Of a stretch of DNA of 11,422 nucleotides, positions 7,501 through 11,422 are shown one piece after another. A program made the position numbers and the translations under genes. The notes beneath the pieces are model-generated. The model saw nothing but the letters and a program-made list of their open reading frames with translations. It was not told the DNA's origin and did not search any database. Numbering within the stretch: position 1 is the first letter of the stretch; every line of letters begins with the position of its first letter. This stretch comes from Magnetococcales bacterium (lineage in GTDB: Bacteria > Pseudomonadota > Magnetococcia > Magnetococcales > JADFYX01): positions 1 through 11,422 of the forward strand of contig JADFYX010000059.1 of assembly GCA_015232795.1 (NCBI GenBank). The letters run 5' to 3'.

Positions 7501-9179
7501 GTACCACTTGGAGAACCTGTGATGGTTGAAGCCTCGGATTGCAGATCAAAGGTTGCGCTTGCTGTCGTTCCCAGGCCCTTTGTGCCATATGGTTTAACTG
7601 TCCAGGAATAATAACCTACAGCAAATGTTGTGGATGGTGTGGCAGAACAGGTTCCGCTACCACTGCTACAACCCGCATCTGCAGCCTTATACCAAAGATT
7701 AAAATGGGTTGTTGATCCGCTGGTGTCTGAAACTTTCAGTCGATAGTAGGTGGAATCAGCAACCGCAGGCCACTCAAATGTGATAGTTGTTGGTGTTGCT
7801 GAGCTTGTGATTGTTCCCGATGGGGAGAGCTCCCCTGCCGAACTGGTATCAACACTGAAGCTTGCTGCACTTGATGTGGTTCCTGTCAGGTTATCGCTAC
7901 TATTATAGGCAAGGAGTGTCCAAGTATAGCTGGAACCTTCGCTCAAGGTATTGGATGGAGTTATGGAACATGTGCCAGAACCTACAGAACAGCCCAGATC
8001 GCTCGTGGTATATTGTTGGCTGATAATATCTGAAGAGCCATCGTTTACCACCAAAGTATAGTGGGTACTGTTCGCAGTTGCCGACCATTTAAATTCTGGG
8101 GTAGTGGTGGTTATTGTTCCAGAAGGTGACGACGGGGTTGGGGTTCCTGGTTCCAGGCTTGAAGTATCAACACTGAACGTTGTTGCACTTGAGGTGGTTC
8201 CACTTAATGATTCGGCACTGTTATAGGCAAGAAGTGTCCAAGAGTAGCTGGTGCCATTGGTTAGGGTAGTGGATGGGGTGATGGAACAGGTTCCTGTGCC
8301 TACTCCGCAGCCCAGAGTAGTGGTGCTATATTGTGCACTTACAACATTTGCAGAACCATCAGATACCACCAATGTATAGTGAGTGCTATTTTGGGTTGCT
8401 GTCCAACTAAATGTTGGGGTGGTATCGGTTATTGTACCCGATGGTGTTGTTGGGGTAGGTGTGCCAGGTGTGTTGTCAGAAGATGATAGAACCACAAATG
8501 CTGTACCGTCAGACTCACTGCCAACTGATGTGGTCCATGGTTTGATATACCAAGTGTAACTACCAGAAGATAAAATAAGGTTTGGTGTAATACTACAAGT
8601 ACCAGAGCCACTACTACAATCAACATCGGCAGCGGTATACCACTTTTTGTGGATATCAGAGCCACTGCTATTGACAACTCTAAGCTGATAATAGGTAGCA
8701 GAATCTGTAGCGTTCCATTGATATGTTGGGGTGGTACTTTCTATCTCTCCAGTGGGTGATCCTGCTGTATTGTCGGCAGAGTCTTCTATATCGAATGTTC
8801 CTGTTGTTGCCGTACCCAGGCCAGTGTCCCCATAAGGGGTAATCGACCAAGAGTATGAACCCACATTAAATGTGGTGGATGGAGTGACAGAACAGGTTCC
8901 GCTGCCACTGCTACAGCCAGCATCAGAAACTGTATACCAGAGCTGGAAAAGTTTTTTGTTATTTTTAGAGTTTCTTACCAGCACTTTATAATAGGTGCTA
9001 TCAGCAGATGCCGACCATGAGAAAGTTACAGATGCCGGTGTTGTGGATTCAGATAGGGTTCCTGTGGGGGAGGTAAGAGTCACCGCATCGGGACCAGCAA
9101 TGGCTGCCAATGGATAGAGAAGGGTTGCAACCATAAAACAGGTCAACACCCATGTAGTTCTTAATATTCTCACGACCAT
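1578..9179 (-). CDS. Giant exported repeat protein: 19 Fn3/Ig-like repeats, three cadherin-like domains, unknown C-terminal domain
   Basis: The 2,533-residue protein is uninterrupted. Residues 1-28 are a Sec signal peptide (R4 and R7, hydrophobic 9-28, AIA cleavage site before G29). Residues 38-2004 are 19 tandem beta-sandwich repeats of 92-107 residues. Each follows the pattern P-S-G-T, T-P-T-[YF]-x-W, Y-T-L-V-V, C-x6-C-S-I-T-P, then Y-S-W-T-L-L-P-Y-N-S. Residues 2005-2307 are three cadherin-like domains with Ca-binding DAND and DAD motifs. Residues 2308-2533 are an alpha/beta-looking region I cannot assign. Composition is very rich in Ser and Thr and poor in Lys. The mature protein has 38 cysteines, all in the repeat pairs. 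I see no LPXTG, RTX nonapeptide, autotransporter barrel or lipobox, so how it passes or attaches to the outer membrane is unclear. A role as adhesin, sheath or biofilm matrix protein is inference from architecture. The ATG at 9179 gives a clean signal peptide, though the nearest GGAG is 16 bp upstream. The stop converges on srkA. Confidence 0.92.
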   Translation of the reverse strand: MVVRILRTTWVLTCFMVATLLYPLAAIAGPDAVTLTSPTGTLSESTTPASVTFSWSASADSTYYKVLVRNSKNNKKLFQLWYTVSDAGCSSGSGTCSVTPSTTFNVGSYSWSITPYGDTGLGTATTGTFDIEDSADNTAGSPTGEIESTTPTYQWNATDSATYYQLRVVNSSGSDIHKKWYTAADVDCSSGSGTCSITPNLILSSGSYTWYIKPWTTSVGSESDGTAFVVLSSSDNTPGTPTPTTPSGTITDTTPTFSWTATQNSTHYTLVVSDGSANVVSAQYSTTTLGCGVGTGTCSITPSTTLTNGTSYSWTLLAYNSAESLSGTTSSATTFSVDTSSLEPGTPTPSSPSGTITTTTPEFKWSATANSTHYTLVVNDGSSDIISQQYTTSDLGCSVGSGTCSITPSNTLSEGSSYTWTLLAYNSSDNLTGTTSSAASFSVDTSSAGELSPSGTITSSATPTTITFEWPAVADSTYYRLKVSDTSGSTTHFNLWYKAADAGCSSGSGTCSATPSTTFAVGYYSWTVKPYGTKGLGTTASATFDLQSEASTITGSPSGTITESSPTFKWSATSGATYYQLRIINNIGSDIHKKWYTAASANCNNAATSCSYKPDIIFSDSSYSWYIKPWTTSAGTESSAINFTVNTAISLPGTPTQKSPIETTSDTTPTYKWDATENSTHYTLKLTSSSATLINKQYSISELGCSNGSGTCSITPDVTLSTGSSYTWTLQAYNSTDSLSGQLSEKATFTVALNTPTTPTPTSPIGNITNKTPTYTWSATKYSTDYVLVVKDGSNNVVINKSYSTTNLGCEVGSGTCSITPDVTLNNGEDYSWTLLPFNSDGSLTGTISNDTNFSVQIVPGTPTPSSPSGTATTLTPTFSWGATQNSTDYTLVVTDGSSTIINQTYNISDLGCTEGSGTCSINPSVILTDGTSYSWTLLPSNSDGPVTGTISSSVNFTVKITVNTPTTPTPLTPIGATNTTTPSYGWLATQYSTDYILVVKDSSSNKVINQQYSTSELGCSVGSGTCFIKPSTTLTNGETYTWTLQPYNSDSATTGNVSAAYGFTVTLSTPKTPIPLLPSVTTSLTTPTYSWAASKYSTNYTMVVTDSLGAAVHTQQYSTSELGCGVGTGTCSVTPTTVLTDTKTYSWTLLPYNSTDNLTGIISSAVSFTVDVADTTPETPAPIAPIGNITDSTPTYSWAATANSTHYTLVVNSDDGTNISQEYSAAELGCSVGAGTCSTTLTTVLTDNTDYTWSITPYNSTTDVSGTTSSKVSFRVGVNVPVTPTLIAPSISTTTINPTYSWSGTTNSTHYTLTISNSSGTLLSHKYSVGDLGCSVGSGTCSITPNTDLTDGLTYSWKVTPYNSVDVITGTDSSTVSFTVALSSNVPGTPTPSLPSGTTSSTTPTYSWAATVNSTDYTLTLNSSAGTLFSTKYNVSQLGCSVGSGTCSITPDQTLTDGASYSWTLLPYNSTDALTGTKSTAVSFTVKKTDTTPGLPTLISPSGTIKTLIPTYSWNASTYSTHYTLLVKIGSSTVISRKYSVAELGCSVGSGTCTITPTDHLADNKTYSWTVVPYNSTDDLTGTAADSLSITTYMEVILTAPSGSAVTDTTPTYTWEAISNAEGYTLKVSNSSGTELINQSYTPAEVNCSDGSGSCYVTPTTDVGIGIINWSVTVDPEGNYGSGTFTTILSTLDAPVIVSPNSSAESTTVSPTFIWTAVAGATDYFVTIIDSTGTTIISGSMTASQANCASGTGTCDITPEVKFPTGEGTWSVLASDSDNNRSSTTTTTTFTISETAFDAGGATPISPNGTVDTSAPTFSWTSAEDATHYKLVVLDSNGTEVSNYTTTASTASCAKGRAFCSLNFINLDDGNYSWTVQSYSDVTGNYATVSSSLSFTIADASPPEVGDFAISPEGIIYTTNPSYIWTAIVNSSNYRVKMFKNNTTTSALFRKNYTPSEAGCASSTTCTVIPNITLKAGTYVWEIMAFPSMRKQSLTFIIPDSSAIILTGDTINENITVQTKVGQLYIFTSDGSEGENIVFTLGTDSASNNFEIKNDDELWTAAGFSPNYEDGESYLITVSASDAEGTTDRFTITVNDANDPPTDIELSNNKIWSNVDTTTVTTVGTLTATDIDVLEANRVHVFTVTGGIDEDSFEISGDTLLLKAGVTLDTSTKSSYYVEVTATDSGGSISETFTISIVDAGSTPTALLLSSNVLPFMDRATNTPIGTLSTTDADEGDTFTYTINSVTFMGDYPLLTDYANSFYIDGDQLYINDSDGSVFGVFEISITSTDSGGFTISETFTLSIGGFTVEDIPESHLSVEAMLAAAKDTYTTIYNTLDAASSGVTVDLTETELESLIIGKVGQQISSGGEVTDTLTDIIKQFHIDLVSSSEIIATVEVGVIDTLYNRLPATVQTEATSLFSVASALLPYANDNYTAGVRFRIVPEVSGTTLSFDTTNSYVDVLVEDSLLTPNLQFTVAELITKYNSFITTLSDDGLTFFGGQDIPTSQDVDYFFPDLISGISISTGKVTLTR
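1581..2258 (-). other. Unrecognised 226-residue C-terminal domain of the giant protein
   Basis: Residues 2308-2533 follow the last cadherin-like domain and are compositionally different. The first half is mostly helical in appearance (VEAMLAAAKDTYTTIYNTL, ELESLIIGKVGQQI, TLTDIIKQFHIDL). It is followed by alternating strand-like stretches (GVRFRIVPEV, SYVDVLVED, GLTFFGG) and ends in STGKVTLTR. It has no cysteine, no transmembrane segment and no sorting signal I know. It might be a cell-attachment, export or ligand domain; I cannot choose. Confidence 0.55.
2259..3167 (-). other. Three cadherin-like domains of the giant protein
   Basis: Residues 2005-2102, 2103-2205 and 2206-2307 each run from an LS/LT-x-N or similar first strand through G-T-L-x-x-T-D-x-D to Y-x-[IV]-x-V/I-x-[AS]-[ST]-D-x-x-G and T-[FI]-T-[IL]-x-[IV]. 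The first ends in the classical calcium-binding NDANDPP. The second contains ATDIDVLEA and the third TTDADEGDTF. Calcium would be expected to stiffen these domains outside the cell. The assignment rests on motif spacing seen by eye. Confidence 0.8.
3168..9068 (-). repeat. 19 tandem protein-coding repeats (~104 codons each)
   Basis: The repeats occupy residues 38-2004. Starts, at the Pro of the P-S/I-G-T motif, are 38, 142, 246, 352, 453, 557, 660, 764, 868, 974, 1079, 1186, 1290, 1396, 1502, 1602, 1701, 1808 and 1913. Every unit has one cysteine pair, C-x6-C in units 1-18 and C-x5-C in unit 19. Units 7-15 are the most alike, sharing ELGCSVGSGTCSITP and SWTLLPYNS. Units 16-19 are more diverged. 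At DNA level the cysteine motif stays recognisable on the plus strand as gttcctg followed by cagcccaact (for example near 4552, 4859, 5490, 5808 and 6121). The pattern resembles Fn3/Ig-like extracellular repeats of environmental bacteria. Confidence 0.93.
6579..9068 (-). repeat. Higher-order duplication: two copies of a four-repeat block
   Basis: Repeats 1-4 (residues 38-452, positions 7824-9068) and 5-8 (residues 453-867, positions 6579-7823) form two blocks of 415 residues. Repeats 1 and 5 share a distinct subtype: DSTYY, LWY, AGCSSGSGTCS, PYG-x-x-GLGT. Repeats 2 and 6 share another: ATYYQLR, GSDIHKKWYTAA, WYIKPWTTS. Both pairs are offset by exactly 415 residues (1,245 bp). Repeats 3, 4, 7 and 8 belong to the common NST-H/D-Y subtype. 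The simplest reading is a block duplication of A-B-C-C, after which the copies diverged. Confidence 0.8.
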
Positions 9180-9195
9180 TTTGACAATTAATATA

Positions 9196-9199
9196 CTCC
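9196..9199 (-). promoter_or_regulatory. Possible Shine-Dalgarno GGAG of the giant gene, poorly spaced
   Basis: On the minus strand GGAG lies 16 nt upstream of the ATG at 9179, which is longer than the usual 5-10 nt. The frame is closed further upstream by a TAA, and only rare ATT/ATA codons lie between, so no better conventional start exists. Initiation may be weak, use RNA folding, or use the ATT at 9186-9188, which would sit at a good distance. Confidence 0.3.
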
Positions 9200-9304
9200 A
9201 AGGGATCTGAGAAATTTTACTTTATTCCCACGAGAGTGTCTACAGCCTCTATTATCAGGGGAAGTATACACCTAGTACCTTAAAAAACAATACAAATTTT
9301 ATAA

Positions 9305-9349
9305 CAGATGGTGACATATGTTATGCATTGTATGCTAATGTAACATCTG
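9305..9349. repeat. Imperfect 45-bp inverted repeat upstream of the giant gene
   Basis: The arms cagatg (9305-9310) and catctg (9344-9349) are perfect complements. With one bulged base and one mismatch the pairing continues inward through tgacat/atgtaa. The centre contains the self-complementary atgcat. It lies about 125-170 bp upstream of the giant gene's ATG, so it could be an operator for a dimeric regulator or a leader stem-loop. By-eye evidence only. Confidence 0.35.
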
Positions 9350-9581
9350 GTTTCTAAACATTATTTTATTTTAAATGCAACATACAAAAAAGTCTGCTTT
9401 CATACTTATAAACAATACCCATAGAGACTCTTTCGGTTGTTTGGGAGAAAATCTTAAATTCTGAATCACATTAAGAGCAAATGTTTTAAAGATTAGCAAA
9501 ATAAATTAAATATAATTCATGCACAAAATATTTTTTAGTACTATTTCCAATGGCTATTGATATTCATAGTTTCCTAAGAAA

Positions 9582-11117
9582 TTATTGTACTGGGGTATCA
9601 CCCACCAACTCTGGTTGAATAGCAGTTGTATCTGATTGTTGGGATGTTTCAACACTTTTCAAGCCATTGTGCAATATTCTCAACAGCTTAAGCTGAGTCG
9701 CAGCAGCAACTGGTTGATTCATTTTTTGTAAAAGAGAGGCATAATTTGACCTGGCAACCGAAACGTATGGATTATTAGGGGTTGGGCTGTTAACAAGAAT
9801 GCTAAGAGCAAGTTCAAAATAGTATTTTGCCTCAACAAGAGAGTTGGCGCGTTCATAAAGCCGTGCTAAATCGTTATAACTAATAGCAACTCTTGGATCT
9901 TTTTCTCCCAGGTTGGTTATCAAAATGCTGATTGCAGTATTCTGTAAAGAGATGGCCTTCTGGTAATTCCCCTTTAATTTATAGACAGATGCAAGATTTT
10001 GGTAGCTTTTACCAAGTGAGGGGTCTGTATCTGCAAGATGCAGCTTTTTAATTCTTATAGACTCTTCAAGTAGTTCAATAGCTTGGTCAAGTTCGCCTTT
10101 GATAGCTAGTGCAGAGGCATGATTATGTTTAGCTGATGCTACTGCCAGGCTTTCGGTGCCTGTTGTGGCTTTTTGTTCATTTACAACTATTACAAGACTG
10201 CTTTCCGCCTGGGTAACATTGCTAGCTTCGAGAGCATGTTGAATCTTTGCAACAACTTCGTTTGCATATTTTGTTGTTGTGAATATATCAGTATTACTAA
10301 TTGTAGTAGTTGAGTCTGGAATCACTTCAAGGGGTCCTGGCGGCGGCGGTTCTGATGGTGGCGGTTCCGATGGTGGCGGCAATGGCAGTGGTTCCGGTGG
10401 CGGTGGTTCCGATGGTGACGGCGGAGGAGGCGGTTCCGATGGTGACGGTGGTGGAGCCATATCAGGATTTGAAGGAGTTGAGTTTGTATTTAAGGCTAAA
10501 AGTGTTAAAGGGGCTTTTCTATCTTTTTCAAGATTGTCGTCATCCAAAAGCCTATCTTTATCCTTATACTGTACATTACTGCCTCTTTTTTGTTGTGTTT
10601 TTCCTCTCTTTTCAGCTTTTTTTATTGGAGCAAGTCCAAGAGCCTCTTGTTGGTCTGGGGTAGCTTTTTTTGATTTTTCCAGTTTAAGGCCCAACTCTGC
10701 CAATAGTGCCTGTATGTTTGCCGAGTGCTGATTGGCTGTAATTTGGCCAAGTGTATTTTGCGTTGCGGCAGACTTAACATTATGAATATGTTCGGCATTT
10801 AGCTTTAGTGCAGCATTTTGTGCAATTAACATCGGCCAGATGGTAGCAGCAATTGCTAGAGAACCAGCAGTTAAAGGAACACCCTTTAACAATATCTGAG
10901 ATAGCTCTATTTCTGCTGTATTTGGGTCACGCTTGCTAATGGTAAGCCGGGAGAGCAAACCACCGAAAAGAGTCGTAATAATCCCAGAAATAATAACATT
11001 ATTGATATCTATCCCTTGGGTTAAGCCGGGAAAAATGGATAGAACAGCAGCGGTTATGGTGGCTAATACGCCAACCGCCATAACTACCCAGCCAGAAAGG
11101 TGATATACATGCCTCAT
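9582..11117 (-). CDS. Membrane-anchored TPR protein with proline-rich spacer
   Basis: The family of this 511-residue protein was not recognised by name, but its architecture is clear. Hydrophobic segments at about residues 10-31, 39-57 and 79-99 look like three transmembrane helices. A helical stretch follows (101-150), then a highly charged Lys/Asp/Glu linker (144-203). Residues 221-262 are a Pro-rich spacer built of SEPPPP-like units. Residues 282-486 are TPR helices, of which at least four are the 42-residue kinesin-light-chain type. The positive-inside pattern (SRLTISKR between TM2 and TM3) fits an N-in, C-out topology, putting the TPRs in the periplasm, but the basic linker argues against this, so topology is uncertain. 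The start is supported by AGGA 9 nt upstream of the ATG. It lies 62 bp after the phosphatase gene and 402 bp before the giant gene on the same strand. It probably acts as a protein-binding scaffold; the partner is unknown. Confidence 0.9.
   Translation of the reverse strand: MRHVYHLSGWVVMAVGVLATITAAVLSIFPGLTQGIDINNVIISGIITTLFGGLLSRLTISKRDPNTAEIELSQILLKGVPLTAGSLAIAATIWPMLIAQNAALKLNAEHIHNVKSAATQNTLGQITANQHSANIQALLAELGLKLEKSKKATPDQQEALGLAPIKKAEKRGKTQQKRGSNVQYKDKDRLLDDDNLEKDRKAPLTLLALNTNSTPSNPDMAPPPSPSEPPPPPSPSEPPPPEPLPLPPPSEPPPSEPPPPGPLEVIPDSTTTISNTDIFTTTKYANEVVAKIQHALEASNVTQAESSLVIVVNEQKATTGTESLAVASAKHNHASALAIKGELDQAIELLEESIRIKKLHLADTDPSLGKSYQNLASVYKLKGNYQKAISLQNTAISILITNLGEKDPRVAISYNDLARLYERANSLVEAKYYFELALSILVNSPTPNNPYVSVARSNYASLLQKMNQPVAAATQLKLLRILHNGLKSVETSQQSDTTAIQPELVGDTPVQ
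9660..10148 (-). other. Kinesin-light-chain-type TPR array
   Basis: Residues 324-486 hold four TPR units whose first helices begin at about 323 (SLAVASAKHNHAS), 367 (SLGKSYQNLAS), 409 (RVAISYNDLAR) and 451 (YVSVARSNYAS), spacings of 44, 42 and 42. The second helices carry the typical A-[IL]-x-L-x-x-x-[AS]-[IL] pattern (for example QAIELLEESIRI, KAISLQNTAISI, EAKYYFELALSI). The D-T/K-D-P between units matches the TPR_10/TPR_12 type. A further degenerate unit may precede them at 282-318. Confidence 0.85.
10332..10457 (-). repeat. Low-complexity DNA coding the Pro/Ser/Glu spacer
   Basis: This GC-rich stretch of short units is unlike the AT-rich surroundings. The 20-bp unit gg[ct]ggttccgatggtgacgg occurs at 10402-10421 and 10429-10448, and a shorter match lies near 10360-10375. 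Read on the minus strand it encodes PSPSEPPPP-type units (residues 221-262). Such repeats are prone to length change by slippage. The protein stretch should be an extended, stiff polyproline-like spacer, comparable in kind with the TonB spacer. Confidence 0.8.
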
Positions 11118-11125
11118 AGAGATAT

Positions 11126-11130
11126 TTCCT
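11126..11130 (-). promoter_or_regulatory. Ribosome binding site AGGAA of the TPR gene
   Basis: On the minus strand CAGGAAATATCTCT precedes the ATG at 11117, placing AGGA nine nucleotides upstream. This is good spacing and supports the chosen start. Confidence 0.65.
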
Positions 11131-11157
11131 GTTGTCTAATTCTATGCAGGTGGTAAC

Positions 11158-11169
11158 ACTTATATAAGT
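11158..11169. other. 12-bp perfect palindrome between the phosphatase and TPR genes
   Basis: ACTTATATAAGT is perfectly self-complementary and lies in the 62-bp gap, 41 bp upstream of the TPR gene's ATG. It may be a regulator-binding site, or it may contain a -10-like TATATA/TATAAG; no matching -35 was seen. Palindromes of this size in AT-rich DNA can arise by chance. Confidence 0.25.
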
Positions 11170-11179
11170 TAAAAATCGG

Positions 11180-11422
11180 TTAATCTTTCTTAAGCTTGAG
11201 CTTTATCTTATCTTTCCTCTTCTCTTGAAGATAGATCTTATCAAGTAATAGAGTATGAATAGTGGGATTAGCTGCAATTATATCACCACTATTCAGGTAG
11301 CCTCTGCCTCCCTTAAAATCAGAAATGTACCCTCCAGCCTCGGTAACAATAATTATTCCTGCAGCAATATCCCAACGCGAAAGTCCTGACTCCCAAAAGC
11401 CGTCATAACGACCAGCAGCTCC
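11180..11422 (-). CDS. Inositol monophosphatase-family protein, C-terminal 80 codons
   Basis: The frame is open from the window edge to the TAA at 11180-11182; the N-terminal part and active-site motif 1 lie outside. The visible protein begins GAAGRYDGFWE, then GLSRWDIAAG, then TEAGGYISDFKGG, and later SGDIIAANPTIH. This is the C-terminal signature of the Mg-dependent, Li-sensitive IMPase/SuhB family, in which the Asp of WDIAAG binds metal. Members dephosphorylate inositol phosphates, related sugar phosphates or PAP; some act with ribosomal antitermination (E. coli SuhB). The substrate cannot be told from this fragment. The DGFWE/WDIAAG form differs from the enteric DGFFE/WDFAAG as I remember it, so I do not assign suhB. 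The end is an unusual Lys-rich tail (KRKDKIKLKLKKD). The TPR gene begins 62 bp downstream on the same strand, so read-through is possible. Confidence 0.92.
   Translation of the reverse strand, partial: GAAGRYDGFWESGLSRWDIAAGIIIVTEAGGYISDFKGGRGYLNSGDIIAANPTIHTLLLDKIYLQEKRKDKIKLKLKKD

Larger units (their letters stand above)
9180..9581. other. 402-bp AT-rich intergenic region, presumed promoter region of the giant gene
   Basis: This gap separates the TPR gene's stop from the giant gene's start; both genes lie on the minus strand. I find no coding frame of note in it. It should hold the giant gene's promoter and leader. A minus-strand GATAAT (plus-strand attatc, 9251-9256) and a TATAAA (plus-strand tttata, 9298-9303) are -10-like, but neither has a convincing -35 at 16-18 bp. 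No strong hairpin plus T-tract terminator for the TPR gene was seen. Confidence 0.5.

Noticed and set aside
3168..9068. CRISPR array
   Set aside because: The repeats are about 310 bp, in frame, imperfect and entirely coding.
9096..9179. Lipoprotein signal around C14 of the giant protein
   Set aside because: The residues before it (V-L-T-C) do not fit a lipobox and the hydrophobic stretch continues for 14 residues after it to a normal AIA cleavage site.
9181..9186. TTGACA as a plus-strand -35 box
   Set aside because: No matching -10 at 16-18 bp and no plus-strand gene follows.
9308..9343. Eleven-codon plus-strand ORF in the intergenic region
   Set aside because: It lies inside the inverted repeat, has no ribosome binding site, and is oriented against the flanking genes.
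9385..9430. Terminator for the TPR gene: minus-strand agtct/agact pairing followed by six T
   Set aside because: The stem is only 5 bp and the loop is about 30 nt, unlike an intrinsic terminator.
10279..10731. Plus-strand Gly/Ser-rich reading frames
   Set aside because: They are the complement of the proline-rich spacer; Gly-rich low complexity arises from reading ggt/ggc codons opposite Pro codons, and they lack a start signal or homology.

Overview
The window looks like part of a Gram-negative, probably proteobacterial, chromosome. It is moderately AT-rich and its intergenic DNA is strongly AT-rich. The best lineage clue is an SrkA/YihE-type kinase, common in Gammaproteobacteria. It is accompanied by a NapF/NapG-like multi-cluster ferredoxin and an inositol monophosphatase-family enzyme. 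No tRNA, rRNA, CRISPR array, insertion sequence or prophage gene was recognised. The lineage below phylum cannot be fixed from this sequence.

Layout: (1) Positions 3-1574 carry two plus-strand genes, the 3' part of a four-cluster [4Fe-4S] ferredoxin and, 15 bp later, srkA. They are probably co-transcribed. (2) Positions 1578-9179 are a single intact 2,533-codon minus-strand gene. It encodes a giant exported protein: a Sec signal peptide, 19 tandem Fn3/Ig-like repeats of about 104 residues, three cadherin-like domains and a 226-residue C-terminal domain I do not recognise. It converges on srkA with only 3 bp between the stop codons. (3) Positions 9180-9581 are an AT-rich non-coding gap with an imperfect inverted repeat. 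(4) Positions 9582-11117, minus strand, encode a membrane protein with about three N-terminal transmembrane segments, a charged linker, a Pro/Ser/Glu-rich spacer and C-terminal kinesin-light-chain-type TPRs. (5) From 11180 to the window end, minus strand, lies the C-terminal 80 codons of an inositol monophosphatase-family protein.

The most unusual element is the giant protein. Each of its 19 repeats carries exactly one closely spaced cysteine pair (C-x6-C, once C-x5-C), and the mature protein has no other cysteines. The repeat array also shows a higher order: repeats 1-4 and 5-8 form two copies of a roughly 415-residue four-repeat block, followed by a more homogeneous run (7-15) and a diverged membrane- or cell-proximal set (16-19). 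The adjacent membrane-anchored TPR protein lies on the same strand and could be a partner, but that is only a neighbourhood inference. The other genes look like housekeeping or stress functions with no evident link to it.
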